From Dehalococcoidia bacterium (GTDB lineage: Bacteria; Chloroflexota; Dehalococcoidia; Lucifugimonadales; Lucifugimonadaceae): a stretch of 64,000 nt of DNA. A program made the position numbers and the translations under genes. The DNA lies in NCBI GenBank assembly GCA_022819585.1, contig JAJEGY010000036.1, forward strand, positions 28,928 to 92,927, written 5' to 3'. Below are positions 41,945 to 51,397 of the stretch, piece by piece; the first letter of the stretch is position 1; each line of letters begins with the position of its first letter. Under the pieces are notes generated by a model. That model saw only the letters and a list, made by a program, of their open reading frames with translations. It did no database searches and was not told the DNA's origin.

Positions 41945-42475
41945 GTGCCCATCGATGTTCCAACCGGCCCAGGCGGCGCGCGCCGCGGTAAGCAGCCGTC
42001 GCCCGATGATCCTTGCTTCCTGTGTGAAGTCATCGCTGGTCGCGAAGACAAAGGGATTGTAGAAACGACTGAACAAACGTTGACCTTCGTCAACTGGAAA
42101 CAGTTCGAGTCGGGCCAGGTCTATGTGATTCCACGAAGGCACGCGCCCACGCTCTTCGATCTGACAGACGAAGAGGCCACCGCAATAATGCATGCGGTCC
42201 GAAGAGTGGCAACAGCATTGCTAAAGGCATACGACCCCGATGGTTTGAATCTCATCCAGAACAACGGAGTTGTCGCCGGACAGGAAGCTCCGCACTTCCA
42301 TATGCATGTAGTGCCCCGACGCAAGGTTGACTCTGATTGGGGCAACGGACCGCCTCATATCGCGGTTTTGGAAGGCAAGCAACCGACCAAACCGAGCCGA
42401 GATGTTCTTATTTCCCTCGAAAGGGAGTACGAAATAGCCGCCGAAATCAAACAGCATCTACTCGCCCGGACTTAA
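41945..42475 (+). CDS. HIT-family hydrolase
   Basis: 176 residues from GTG 41945, with GAGGT before it. CFLCEVIAGRED is the start of the fold (the C..C pair may bind Zn) and APHFHMHVVPRRKVD is the histidine triad (H-F-H-M-H). These proteins hydrolyse AMP or GMP phosphoramidates and dinucleoside polyphosphates. The close spacing to the sulfatase (6 bp) suggests co-transcription, perhaps only loosely linked in function. Its 3' end overlaps the convergent MFS gene by 4 bp. Confidence 0.9.
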   Translation: MPIDVPTGPGGARRGKQPSPDDPCFLCEVIAGREDKGIVETTEQTLTFVNWKQFESGQVYVIPRRHAPTLFDLTDEEATAIMHAVRRVATALLKAYDPDGLNLIQNNGVVAGQEAPHFHMHVVPRRKVDSDWGNGPPHIAVLEGKQPTKPSRDVLISLEREYEIAAEIKQHLLART

Positions 42476-43752
42476 CTTGGCTTCATCCTCCGCGCCTCCA
42501 ACCTCCTACGCACCACTGGCGACGCCGGCCGTTTGGCAAACAGAGCGGTGATGCTGCCGAGGGCGCACAACCCGGCGAGAACATATAGTGACCAGTCGTA
42601 GGTGTCGAAGGTGTCGTGCGACCATCCCACGACAACCGGCGCAATCATCATCCCGATCGACATCGGGAAGCTGGAAAGCGCGAATATCGTCGCAAAGTGA
42701 CGCCTGCCGAAGAATTCGCCGCGCATCGCCAACAGCATCGGTGTCCTTGCACCGAACCCGATCCCCCAAACGAAGGCGAACGTAGCCGCCATCAAGAACG
42801 ACTCGGCAACCGCGAGAAGAATCAATGAAGCCCCTTGAATCAGCACCAGAAACGGCACCAACGCCCGCTTGTTCCATAGATCCCCAACGATTCCACCAAC
42901 CAACTGTGCTACGAACGAGGTGGCAACCATAATCGGCACGATGGCCGATGCTATCGCCTCATCCAATCCGACGCCGTTCTGGTCGGTAAGATGCAGGAAT
43001 AGGTGCGCCGAGATCGCGCCTGTTGAGACGTTGACGAGCATGTGCGTTATCGAAACCGACCAAAACGCACCCGTTCGCAACGCTTCCCTGACCGTGAAAT
43101 CGTAAGACGATTCTCTCGCCACTCGATGTGCTCTTTCGCCGGGCACAGGCATCTGAGTCGCCAACTGCTCTGGGCTTGGCCGCTTGCCGAGTACTCTAGC
43201 GATGAACGGTCCTACCAATATGATGATGATCCCCATCGCCAGCACGGTCGTTCGCCAACCGTACTGACTGATGGACCAGACAACAACGGGCACCAACAAC
43301 CCACCAACGCTCACGCCTCCCTCTGTAATCGACATCCCCAATCCGCGTCGACGAATCATCCATGCATTCGTAGCAGTTAATGATGGGGTGAAGCCTCCTG
43401 AACTCAAACCCACGGACATCAACAGGAAAGCCGCGTAGCACTGTATCGGGCCCGTGATCTGAGAAAAGAAGATGAGGCCCGCGCCGCCAACCGTGAACCC
43501 GATTAACACCATCCTTCCAGCCCCGAACGTGTCGATCAACCATCCTTCGAGTGGTCCCAAAAGCGTAGACCCTAACCTGCCAAAGGTAGCCACTCCCGAT
43601 ATGACGGTCCTTGACCACCCGAATTCATCCTCTATCGCCTTGAAAAGTACGCTCGCCGCCTGATGCGTCGGCCCCGCGCTGAAGATTGTATTGACGGCTC
43701 CAACAATCGTCACCCACCAACCAAAGTAGACCCGACGCGGCGAGAGTTTCAT
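42472..43752 (-). CDS. MFS transporter, paralog 1 (monocarboxylate/oxalate-like group)
   Basis: About 426 residues from ATG 43752; an in-frame ATG at 43779 is possible, and neither has a ribosome site. Twelve membrane helices. Opening RRVYFGWWVTIVGAV and EDEFGWSRTVISG are characteristic of the MFS group around OxlT/monocarboxylate porters. Helix 4 region: GGFTPSLTATNAWMIRRRGLGMSIT. Together with paralog 2 just upstream on the same strand it forms a tandem pair (67 bp between). Could import small carboxylates. Overlaps the end of the HIT gene by 4 bp. Confidence 0.85.
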   Translation of the reverse strand: MKLSPRRVYFGWWVTIVGAVNTIFSAGPTHQAASVLFKAIEDEFGWSRTVISGVATFGRLGSTLLGPLEGWLIDTFGAGRMVLIGFTVGGAGLIFFSQITGPIQCYAAFLLMSVGLSSGGFTPSLTATNAWMIRRRGLGMSITEGGVSVGGLLVPVVVWSISQYGWRTTVLAMGIIIILVGPFIARVLGKRPSPEQLATQMPVPGERAHRVARESSYDFTVREALRTGAFWSVSITHMLVNVSTGAISAHLFLHLTDQNGVGLDEAIASAIVPIMVATSFVAQLVGGIVGDLWNKRALVPFLVLIQGASLILLAVAESFLMAATFAFVWGIGFGARTPMLLAMRGEFFGRRHFATIFALSSFPMSIGMMIAPVVVGWSHDTFDTYDWSLYVLAGLCALGSITALFAKRPASPVVRRRLEARRMKPS

Positions 43753-43818
43753 GATGGGCGACCAACGGTGCAGGTTCATCGAAAAAGCGAATTTGTCAAA
43801 ATACAGTCGTGGGGATGA

Positions 43819-45102
43819 CTATGCCACTGTCTCTCGCCGCCGCGCCTCCCTCAACTGCAACCGTCGTCTGAGCGCCGGCGACATCGGACGAGTTGCAAAG
43901 ACTATCGTCACGCACGCTGCGAAGCAAGCACCGGCGAGAACGTAGAGCGACCAGATGTAACTGCCTTGCAGGTCATGTGCCAAACCCATTATCACCGGCG
44001 CCAGCATCATCCCGACTGACATTGGGAAACTCGACAATCCCAAGATCGTCCCGAAATGCCGACGTCCGAAATACTCCCCACGCATCGCGTGAAGCAGGGG
44101 AGTGCGGATGCCGAAGCCGATACCCCAAACCACCGCGAACACCGCAGCCAACACGAAGGAATCAGCGAACGCCAAGATCACGAGCGAAGCGCCCTGGATC
44201 ATGAGCGAAAAAAGGACCAATATTCGCTTGTTGAACCGGTCGCCGAGGATGCCACCGCCAAGTTGAAACAGGAAGGCCGTCACCACGAGTATCGGCATCA
44301 CTCCCGAAGCCGTAGCATCATCCAAGTTGACGCCATTGCCATCCGTCAGATGCAGGAATAGATGCGCCGAGATTGCGCCCGTCGAGAGATTGACTAGCGT
44401 GTGAGTCATCGAAATCGCCCAAAACGCACGTGTCTTGACCGCCTCCGACGGTGTGAAATCGTGAGATACCGCACGACGTTGTCTGCCTCCCGAATCTGTG
44501 CTCTGGGCATTCTGCTCTTCCAGTTGTTCCGGGGTCGGTCTCTTGCCGATTATGGAGGCTAAAAACGGGCCCACCGCGATCGCCACGATCCCGATCACCA
44601 TCACCGTGGGTCGCCAGCCGTAAGTGGCGATCCCCCAGACGATTACCGGCACCAACAACCCTGCGATACTGCTGCCGGCTATCACTATCGACATCGCCGT
44701 CGCCCGGTTGTTCACCATCCAAGCATTGACCGCAGTCATCGATGGCACGAAACCGCCCATGCTGAAACCGAGCGACAAGAGGAAGAACGAGAAGTAGTAC
44801 TGCACAGGACCTTGGATCAGGGAGAAAAAGATCAGTCCCACCCCGCCGAGAGTGAAACCAATCAGGACCATCTTCCCGGATCCGAATCGATCGGTCAAAA
44901 ACCCTTCAACAGGTCCCAGCATCGCGCCGCCGAATCGACCGAACGATGCCACACCAGAGATCAATGCCCGTGACCACCCAAACTCATCCTCGATGGCCTT
45001 GAAGAAAACGCTCGAAGCCTGGAACGTGGGCCCCGAGCTGAGGAACATGTTGAACGCGCCGGCGATGGACACCCACCACCCGAAGTAGACGCGGCGTGTC
45101 AT
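43819..45102 (-). CDS. MFS transporter, paralog 2
   Basis: About 427 residues if translated from ATG 45102 (a TTG at 45144 is possible). It is a clear duplicate of the next gene: RRVYFGWWVSIAGAFN, EDEFGWSRALISGVASFGRFG, GGFVPSMTAVNAWMVNNRATAMS, TRAFWAISMTHTLVNLSTGAISAHLFLHLTD all match. Differences lie in the central loop (residues about 200-225, rich in Gln/Ser/Arg) and the C-terminus. Twelve helices, function as above. Its promoter lies in the 209-250-bp gap shared with the divergent ABC exporter. Confidence 0.85.
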   Translation of the reverse strand: MTRRVYFGWWVSIAGAFNMFLSSGPTFQASSVFFKAIEDEFGWSRALISGVASFGRFGGAMLGPVEGFLTDRFGSGKMVLIGFTLGGVGLIFFSLIQGPVQYYFSFFLLSLGFSMGGFVPSMTAVNAWMVNNRATAMSIVIAGSSIAGLLVPVIVWGIATYGWRPTVMVIGIVAIAVGPFLASIIGKRPTPEQLEEQNAQSTDSGGRQRRAVSHDFTPSEAVKTRAFWAISMTHTLVNLSTGAISAHLFLHLTDGNGVNLDDATASGVMPILVVTAFLFQLGGGILGDRFNKRILVLFSLMIQGASLVILAFADSFVLAAVFAVVWGIGFGIRTPLLHAMRGEYFGRRHFGTILGLSSFPMSVGMMLAPVIMGLAHDLQGSYIWSLYVLAGACFAACVTIVFATRPMSPALRRRLQLREARRRETVA

Positions 45103-45353
45103 GCGGGAACGAACAGCCGTCAACCGCTGTTGAATTATCGACAATGCACTATCACCCGCGCCCAGATATTCGGGATTCCACGCCCATAGCGTTTCGTTAG
45201 TCCAATTATCCGAAAGACGAACTGAGAAAACACACCACGCTGAGACTGTTTCTTGAAACGTTTGCCAAGAGTTAGAATCGTCTATCGGGTGTAGGTTTAG
45301 GGGCTGTAAACGAAATTTCGCTTCAACATCGAAAAGAGTTCAGGAACATCTCT

Positions 45354-46331
45354 ATGGATCACGCTATCGAAGTCCGTAACATCTCCAAGTCATACGGAAG
45401 CGTTGTGGCGCTCGACAACGTCGATCTGGATGTCCAACGCGGCTCCGTAATGGGTCTTCTAGGTCCCAACGGCGCAGGCAAAACAACCCTCGTACGCATC
45501 CTCACGACCCTCCTTCGCCCATCTTCTGGTTCTGCCACCGTCCTCGGATACGACGTCGTTCGCCACGCCCGTCATCTCCGCTCCTACATCGGCTTGGCAG
45601 GGCAGAGCGCGGCCGTCGATGACCTCTTAACTGGACGAGAGAACATCCATATGGCTGGCCGTCTTTACCACATGCCCAAGCGCCAAGTCCAAAAGCGCGC
45701 TCAAGAACTCCTCGAACAGTTCGATCTCGTCGATGCCGCGGATCGGTCGGTCAAGGGCTATTCAGGCGGTATGCGTCGCCGCCTCGACCTCGCCGCAAGC
45801 CTCGTCGCCAACCCGCCGATGATCTTCCTCGATGAGCCAACAACCGGCCTTGACCCAAGAAGCCGGCTCGAACTTTGGGACGTTATCCGAAATCTTGTCA
45901 GCGAGGGCACTACCGTCCTCCTGACGACCCAGTATCTTGAAGAAGCCGATCAACTCGCCGACGAGATCACCGTGATCGACCTTGGAAAAGTGATCGCCCA
46001 AGGAACTGCTGACGAACTCAAGCATCAAGCAGGCTCCGAATTCATCGAGATAACTGTCCGAGATGTCGAAGATATTCGACGCGCCGCATCGGTGTTGGAA
46101 AACTTCGCAGAAAACAATGAATGCGACATCGATGAGGAAGCCCGCAAGACATCGATCATGGTCCAAGACGGTGCATCGATCATGGTCCAAGTCGTCCGAT
46201 CACTCGACACCGAAGATATCGCCGTAGCCAACATGGCCGTCCGACAACCAACCCTTGACGACGTCTTTCTTGCCCTCACCGGCCGCACCGCCGAAGAGGC
46301 CGCTACCGAGTCGGAGCAGGAGCAAAATTGA
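45354..46331 (+). CDS. DrrA-like ABC exporter ATPase
   Basis: 325 residues: GPNGAGKTTLVRILTTLL (Walker A), GYSGGMRRRLDLAASL (signature), PMIFLDEPTTGLDPRSR (Walker B and D loop), LLTTQYLEEADQL (switch). The C-terminal domain (about 220-315) contains the DrrA/ABC-2 type regulatory fold (VRQPTLDDVFLALTGR), which identifies the daunorubicin-resistance subgroup. The stop overlaps the next gene (TTGA). Exports hydrophobic compounds, drugs or lipids together with the two permeases downstream. Confidence 0.92.
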   Translation: MDHAIEVRNISKSYGSVVALDNVDLDVQRGSVMGLLGPNGAGKTTLVRILTTLLRPSSGSATVLGYDVVRHARHLRSYIGLAGQSAAVDDLLTGRENIHMAGRLYHMPKRQVQKRAQELLEQFDLVDAADRSVKGYSGGMRRRLDLAASLVANPPMIFLDEPTTGLDPRSRLELWDVIRNLVSEGTTVLLTTQYLEEADQLADEITVIDLGKVIAQGTADELKHQAGSEFIEITVRDVEDIRRAASVLENFAENNECDIDEEARKTSIMVQDGASIMVQVVRSLDTEDIAVANMAVRQPTLDDVFLALTGRTAEEAATESEQEQN

Positions 46332-47182
46332 ACCTGCCGCAAGCAGTAAACGGATGGCGTCCCGAACCACCTGCGCCGTCCACGCCTGTAAGAGAAGCGA
46401 TCGGTTCGGTGCTCTACGAGTTCCGGTGGATCATCGCGGACACGGCCATGCTGACTTGGCGGATGCTGATGCACTACCGTCGAAACCCGGAGATGCTGTT
46501 GTCCACCATTTTCGGGCCGCTCATGTTTCTGTTCCTATTCACCTACGTCTTCGGCGGCGCGATCGGTCGATCAACGGAAATCAATTACATCGACTATCTC
46601 TTACCTGGCGTCTTGATACAGAACAACATCTTCACCGTGATGCAGACCGGAATCGGTCTTGCCGACGATATGCAGAAGGGCTTTGTCGATCGATACCGAT
46701 CACTACCGATGGCGCGCTCTGCCGTAATTGGGGGACGCGTGGTTGCCACAACCGTCATCGCATTTTTCAGCGCGATTTGGACGATCGGGATCGCCGTTGT
46801 TATCGGCATGAGATTCCACGGAGGCTTTTGGCCCGGACTGTCCCTACCGTTCGTCGTCGCGCTGTTCTGCTTCGGCTTCGCATGGATATCGGCGTTGGTC
46901 GGCGTATCCGTCCGCGATACACAGACCGCTTCGTCGATAACTTTCTTTGTCGCAATCCCACTCACGTTCCTCAGTTCAACCTTCGTGCCGATCGAAACGA
47001 TGCCCGGCTGGTTGCAGGCATTCGCGGGGGTGAACCCGATCACTCAAGTCGTGAACCTGTCACGCAACCTAGCCCAAGGCGGACCGATCGCAGTCTACGC
47101 TTTGCCCACCTTCCTCTGGACAGTCTTCTTCGTCTTTGGAATCGGGTCGCTAGCGACATGGCGCTACAAGCGAATCTCATGA
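46328..47182 (+). CDS. DrrB-like ABC-2 permease 1
   Basis: 284 residues from TTG 46328, overlapping the ATPase stop (TTGA). Six helices, with the ABC-2 hallmark NYIDYLLPGVLIQNNIF and GMRFHGGFWPGLSLPF, then the C-terminal FVPIETMPGWLQAFAGVNPITQ. Its N-terminal 40 residues are cytoplasmic and proline-rich. It is highly similar to the next gene: SLPMARSAV(I/L)GGRVV and VIGMRFHGGFWPG are shared, so the transporter is probably a heterodimer of both. Confidence 0.9.
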   Translation: MNLPQAVNGWRPEPPAPSTPVREAIGSVLYEFRWIIADTAMLTWRMLMHYRRNPEMLLSTIFGPLMFLFLFTYVFGGAIGRSTEINYIDYLLPGVLIQNNIFTVMQTGIGLADDMQKGFVDRYRSLPMARSAVIGGRVVATTVIAFFSAIWTIGIAVVIGMRFHGGFWPGLSLPFVVALFCFGFAWISALVGVSVRDTQTASSITFFVAIPLTFLSSTFVPIETMPGWLQAFAGVNPITQVVNLSRNLAQGGPIAVYALPTFLWTVFFVFGIGSLATWRYKRIS

Positions 47183-47189
47183 CAATTCG

Positions 47190-48014
47190 ATGATCCAACC
47201 TGCACAGCTACAAGACCGCTCACCCCTCGGCGAACTCGTCTCGGCGATCGCCGTCGAAGCGCGCTGGATCATCGCCGACACAGCCGTCATGTCGTGGCGC
47301 AACCTGCTCCGCTACCGGCGTTCGCCCGAACTCCTAATGTTCTCCACGCTCTCGCCGGTGATGTTCGTTCTGCTCTTCAACTACGTCTTCGGCGGCGCCA
47401 TCCCGACCGGCGACCTCAACTACATCGATTACCTCATGCCGGGGATACTTGTTCAGACCACCATCTTTAGCGCCACCACAACCGGAGTAGGCCTCGCCGA
47501 AGACCTCCAGAAGGGCATGGTCGACCGCTACCGCTCGCTACCAATGGCGCGCTCCGCGGTCCTTGGCGGAAGAGTCGTAGCCGAAACCCTCGTCAGCCTG
47601 TTCGTAGCCTTCCTCATGCTAGGTGTCGGCCTCATCATCGGCATGAGGTTTCACGGAGGGTTCTGGCCTGGCTTCTCGCTCCCCTTCATGGTTGCCGGCT
47701 TCGCGTTCGGTTTCTCATGGATCGCAGCATTTGTCGGAGCATCCGTCCGCAACGCTGAAGGCGCTGGCTCCCTGATGTTCTTCGTTGTCTTCCCTCTCAC
47801 ATTCCTCTCATCTGCCTTCGTCCCCATCGAATCGATGCCCGGCTGGCTGCAGTGGTTTGCCTACGTCAATCCCGTCACCAACGCTGTGGACTTTGGTCGG
47901 GCGCTATCGCAGGGCGGGCCGATCGTTGCCAATGCGTGGCCAACCGCGCTGTGGACATTGGGGATGACTTTTGTGATCGGGCCGGTTGCTGTTTGGCGGT
48001 ATCGGAAGGTATAG
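47190..48014 (+). CDS. DrrB-like ABC-2 permease 2
   Basis: 274 residues, 7 bp after permease 1. Same six-helix ABC-2 permease with NYIDYLMPGILVQTTIFS, RYRSLPMARSAVLGGRVVAE, IIGMRFHGGFWPGFSLPF and SAFVPIESMPGWLQWFAYVNP. The N-terminal extension (MIQPAQLQDRSPLGELVSA) is shorter than that of its partner. Duplication within one operon, with divergence mostly in helices 2 and 4, suggests subunit specialisation. Followed by a hairpin-bearing gap and the restriction-modification pair. Confidence 0.9.
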   Translation: MIQPAQLQDRSPLGELVSAIAVEARWIIADTAVMSWRNLLRYRRSPELLMFSTLSPVMFVLLFNYVFGGAIPTGDLNYIDYLMPGILVQTTIFSATTTGVGLAEDLQKGMVDRYRSLPMARSAVLGGRVVAETLVSLFVAFLMLGVGLIIGMRFHGGFWPGFSLPFMVAGFAFGFSWIAAFVGASVRNAEGAGSLMFFVVFPLTFLSSAFVPIESMPGWLQWFAYVNPVTNAVDFGRALSQGGPIVANAWPTALWTLGMTFVIGPVAVWRYRKV

Positions 48015-48087
48015 GTCAGGTAGGTAGACACCCAAATGGGTAATTGACCGAGGTGTCTTCAACCTCCTTAAGATCAACACTTCTGGG

Positions 48088-48117
48088 TTGACGTTTCCCT
48101 CGGATAGGCGCTAAACT
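48088..48117 (+). promoter_or_regulatory. Promoter of the restriction-modification operon
   Basis: TTGACG (48088-48093) and TAAACT (48112-48117), 18-bp spacer. The methylase ATG at 48124 lies just 6 bp after the -10, so transcription would begin at or by the start codon. There is no ribosome site, consistent with a leaderless message. Confidence 0.6.
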
Positions 48118-48123
48118 GAACGC

Positions 48124-48750
48124 ATGAGCGCGAGCGACGACCTTCGGCGAGACTTGGCGGGCCAAACTTTCTCAACAGTGCTTGCGGATCCGCCATGGCG
48201 CTTTATCAACCGTACCGGCAAAGTCGCGCCGGAACACCGCCGATTATCGCGTTACGAAACGATGTCAGTTGGCGAGATTTCTGCGCTTCCGGTGACAGAG
48301 TTCTTAGCCGAAACAGCCCACTGTTACCTATGGGTACCTAATGCATTGTTGCCGGATGGATTAGCGGTTCTCGAAGCATGGGGATTCGTCTACAAGACGA
48401 ACTTGATTTGGCACAAAATCCGTAAGGACGGAGGTTCAGACGGACGTGGCGTCGGTTTCTATTTCCGTAACGTCACAGAGATGGTCCTGTTTGGCGTACG
48501 AGGTAAAAACGCCCGCACACTCGGGCCGGGTCGCCGTCAAGTGAATTTCCTAGCGTCGCGCAAGCGCGAGCACTCTCGCAAACCTGACGAACAGTACGAC
48601 ATCATCGAATCCTGCTCGTGGGGTCCATACTTGGAACTCTTTGGCCGCGGATCACGTCCGGGTTGGACGGTATGGGGCGACCAGGCCGCTAACGACTACC
48701 AACCCGACTGGCCGACGTATGACTACAACTCTGCGACTGTAGCGGCATGA
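48124..48750 (+). CDS. MT-A70 family DNA adenine methyltransferase
   Basis: 208 residues. VLADPPWRF is the catalytic DPPW motif of N6-adenine methylases; NLIWHKIRKDGG and LFGRGSRPGWTVWGDQ are the further MT-A70 parts, the latter binding AdoMet. Acts on DNA to protect it from the partner nuclease. The order motif IV then the AdoMet end is that of the beta class. Coupled to the nuclease gene by an ATGA overlap (48747-48750). Small (208 aa) for the family, so the target-recognition part must be short. The promoter suggests leaderless translation. Confidence 0.9.
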   Translation: MSASDDLRRDLAGQTFSTVLADPPWRFINRTGKVAPEHRRLSRYETMSVGEISALPVTEFLAETAHCYLWVPNALLPDGLAVLEAWGFVYKTNLIWHKIRKDGGSDGRGVGFYFRNVTEMVLFGVRGKNARTLGPGRRQVNFLASRKREHSRKPDEQYDIIESCSWGPYLELFGRGSRPGWTVWGDQAANDYQPDWPTYDYNSATVAA

Positions 48751-49481
48751 CCCTGACCGACTTAGCGTCAGTTGGTTTCGACATCAAACATTTGAACCAT
48801 GCCAAAGCCGTATTGGAGCGCGACTTTCCGCAACCCACGTCCGAGCTTTGTGAAATATTGCTGGACTTCACCATCACGGTAGAGGAATTAGTGCGTCGCG
48901 GTGGCGGAGAAGCACCATTCACACAACGCTTGAGACATGCCTTCGAAAGCCACGGTTGGCCGAAGCGTGAGATAACAATCGGCAAAACCGTCGACGGTGA
49001 GGAGCGAGAATCCACGACGCACATAATCGATCACGTGCGCACAACTGACGCCGGATTGGTCGCTCTCGAAATCGAATGGAATAATAAAGATCCCTTTTAC
49101 GACCGAGATCTGGAGAACTTTCAACGGCTACACCATGAAGGCGCGATCAGCGTTGGCGTAATCATCACTCGCGGATCGTCACTGCAATCATCGCTGCACC
49201 AGATCGTGTTGGAATTTGCGAATCGACGCCGAATTACCGGTTTCAACGATTTGGCAGCATTTGACCTTGAACCCACAAGACGCCAACGGGAAATCGTCGA
49301 AAGACGACTCGTCGGTGATAACTTTACCGACGAGTGGAGCCAAGCATTTGTGAGAGATAAATTCGGCACTGCGACCACGCACTGGGAGAAACTCCTTGAA
49401 CGCGTCGGCCGAGGTGTCGGAAACCCGTGTCCCTTGCTTCTTATTGGAATCCCCGCCCAATCAGTACAACAAACCCCCTGA
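48747..49481 (+). CDS. BglII/BstYI-like type II restriction endonuclease
   Basis: 244 residues. VEELVRRGGGEAPFTQRLRHAF precedes the catalytic core, which reads IIDHVRTTDAGLVALEIEWNNKDPFYDRDLENFQRLH: the acidic D / E-x-E pattern and the FQRLH helix are those of the BglII-like group. The C-terminal region GDNFTDEWSQAFVRDKF is conserved too. By analogy it would cut a palindrome such as RGATCY or AGATCT, but the recognition sequence cannot be read from the protein. Paired with the methylase upstream. The gene is followed, 4 bp later, by an enolase-superfamily gene. Confidence 0.75.
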   Translation: MTLTDLASVGFDIKHLNHAKAVLERDFPQPTSELCEILLDFTITVEELVRRGGGEAPFTQRLRHAFESHGWPKREITIGKTVDGEERESTTHIIDHVRTTDAGLVALEIEWNNKDPFYDRDLENFQRLHHEGAISVGVIITRGSSLQSSLHQIVLEFANRRRITGFNDLAAFDLEPTRRQREIVERRLVGDNFTDEWSQAFVRDKFGTATTHWEKLLERVGRGVGNPCPLLLIGIPAQSVQQTP

Positions 49482-49485
49482 ACCC

Positions 49486-50628
49486 ATGAAAATCACCGAC
49501 GTAACAACAACCCTCATCTACAATCCCGACGCCGACGCCATCCAAGACGCCACCATCCCGCCGCTCAAACCCGGCACCCGCGGCCGAACCACCGTCTTTA
49601 TCCACATCCACACCGACGAAGGCACGCAGGGCTTCAGCTACTTAAACTCGCCCAACGCCATCCGTTCGCTGATCAACGACATCCTCAAAGACATCCTCAT
49701 CGGCAAGACACCGTTCGAGACCGAACGCATCTGGACCGAGATGTTCTGGCGAGTCCGCGGCTACGGTCGCAAAGGTTTCGCATTTCAAGCCATCTCTGGC
49801 CTTGACGTAGCCCTCTGGGACCTCAAAGGCAAAGCCCTTGGCGTCCCCCTCTACAAACTCCTCGGACAAGCCCACGACTCCGTCCCTTGCTATGGCAGCG
49901 GCGGTTGGACCAACTACACCGTCGACGAACTAGTGGCAGAGCAGACCGGATACGTCAACATGGGCTTTCCTCGCGTCAAAATGAAGGTCGGCATGAACTT
50001 CGGGACCGACGAAAGAGCCGACATCGAGCGCCTAGAAGCCGTACGCAAAGCCGTCGGAGACGACGTCGAAATCTTCGTCGACGCCAACAACGGCTACTAC
50101 GCCAAGCAGGCCATCCGCATGTCCCGCAAGTTCGAGGACTACGATGTCGGATGGTTCGAGGAACCAGTCCTAGCCGACGATATCCAAGGCCTCGCCGAAA
50201 TCTCCAAAGTCACCAACATCCCCGTCGCCACCGGAGAGCACGAATACACCAAATACGGCTTCAAAGAACTCATCTCCAGAGGCGGCGCCGACATCGTCCA
50301 GCCCGACATCGGCAGGGTAGGGGGCGTAACCGAGTGGATGAAGGTCACCCACCTCGCCGACTCCTACAACCTCCCCATCGCGCCCCACGCCTACTCCCTC
50401 CTCCATCTCCACTGCACCATGGCAACGCCCAACCTAAAGGTCGTAGAAGTCCTCGGCGGCGAAATGAAATCCTGGCCTATCCTCTTCACCGAAGTCCCCT
50501 GGCCCGAAAACGGCCAGTGGAAACCCTTCGAAGACCGCCCAGGGCTAGGCCTAGAACCCAACCCCGACACCATCAAAAACATGTCCGTCGACTCCGACGG
50601 TCCTGCACCCGCCCAGAGAGGTTTTTGA
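49486..50628 (+). CDS. Mandelate racemase / enolase-superfamily protein (paralog D)
   Basis: 380 residues from ATG 49486 (MKITDVTTTLIYN), 4 nt after the endonuclease stop. Key sites: RVKMKVGMNFG (K-x-K), FVDANNGYY (metal Asp), WFEEPVLADD (Glu), ATGEHEYTKYG (Glu and His) and APHAYSLLHLH (His opposite). The GEHE pattern places it near sugar-acid dehydratases or mandelate racemase rather than muconate lactonising enzymes. With the SDR gene one base after its stop it forms a two-enzyme unit: dehydration or racemisation then oxidation or reduction of a hydroxy group. Confidence 0.88.
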   Translation: MKITDVTTTLIYNPDADAIQDATIPPLKPGTRGRTTVFIHIHTDEGTQGFSYLNSPNAIRSLINDILKDILIGKTPFETERIWTEMFWRVRGYGRKGFAFQAISGLDVALWDLKGKALGVPLYKLLGQAHDSVPCYGSGGWTNYTVDELVAEQTGYVNMGFPRVKMKVGMNFGTDERADIERLEAVRKAVGDDVEIFVDANNGYYAKQAIRMSRKFEDYDVGWFEEPVLADDIQGLAEISKVTNIPVATGEHEYTKYGFKELISRGGADIVQPDIGRVGGVTEWMKVTHLADSYNLPIAPHAYSLLHLHCTMATPNLKVVEVLGGEMKSWPILFTEVPWPENGQWKPFEDRPGLGLEPNPDTIKNMSVDSDGPAPAQRGF

Positions 50629-50629
50629 T

Positions 50630-51388
50630 ATGACCAACGGAAGATTATCCGGCAAAGTAGCCATCGTAACCGGCGGCGCATCCGGGATCGGCGAAGCCTG
50701 CTCCCGCATCTTCGTCCGTGAAGGCGCGAAAGTCATCATCAGCGACATCGACGAGACCAAAGGCAACGCGCTCCAAGCCGAACTCAACCCCGACGCCGTA
50801 TTCTTCAACCACGACGTCACCCAAGAGGCCGCGTGGGACGAAGCCGTCGAAATCGCCGAATCCAAATGGGGACGCCTAGACATCGTCGTCAACAATGCCG
50901 GTATGTCCGGTGCGAAGGGCCGCACCGTCGTCGAAGACGTAGTCCTCGACGACTGGAACGACGTCTTCGCCGTCAACTCCACCGCCATTATGCTCGGCAC
51001 CCGCGCCGGCATCAAAGCCATGAAAAAGGTCGGTGGCGGTTCAGTCATCAACGTCTCCTCAATCTTCGGCATCGTCGGATCCAGAGCCGGGGCACCCTAT
51101 CACGCATCCAAAGGCGCCGCCCGAATCTTTTCCAAAGCCGCCGCTGTCCAATACGGCCCCGACAATATCCGCGTCAACGCCGTATGCCCGGGCTTCACCG
51201 ATACCCCAATGACCACCGACATCCACGGCGTCAAAGAGATCCGCGACTACCGCGAAGGCATGACCCCCATGGGTCGCCTCGGACTACCCGACGACATCGC
51301 CTACGGCTGCCTCTACCTAGCTTCAGACGAATCCTCATGGGTGACCGGCACCGAACTCGTCATCGATGGCGGCGAAACGGCCTGGTAG
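50630..51388 (+). CDS. Short-chain dehydrogenase/reductase (SDR)
   Basis: 252 residues, classical SDR. Nucleotide site VTGGASGIGEAC, NNAGMSG, serine in NVSSIFG, catalytic tyrosine and lysine in YHASKGA, and the PGFTDTPM loop. The Asp after the second beta strand (IISDIDETK) favours NAD(H). GAGAGG ribosome site 8 nt before ATG 50630. Operon with paralog D, so it likely oxidises the product or substrate of that enzyme, possibly a sugar acid. It ends 10 bp before the convergent phosphoglycerate mutase gene. Confidence 0.92.
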   Translation: MTNGRLSGKVAIVTGGASGIGEACSRIFVREGAKVIISDIDETKGNALQAELNPDAVFFNHDVTQEAAWDEAVEIAESKWGRLDIVVNNAGMSGAKGRTVVEDVVLDDWNDVFAVNSTAIMLGTRAGIKAMKKVGGGSVINVSSIFGIVGSRAGAPYHASKGAARIFSKAAAVQYGPDNIRVNAVCPGFTDTPMTTDIHGVKEIRDYREGMTPMGRLGLPDDIAYGCLYLASDESSWVTGTELVIDGGETAW

Positions 51389-51397
51389 AGCGGAACC

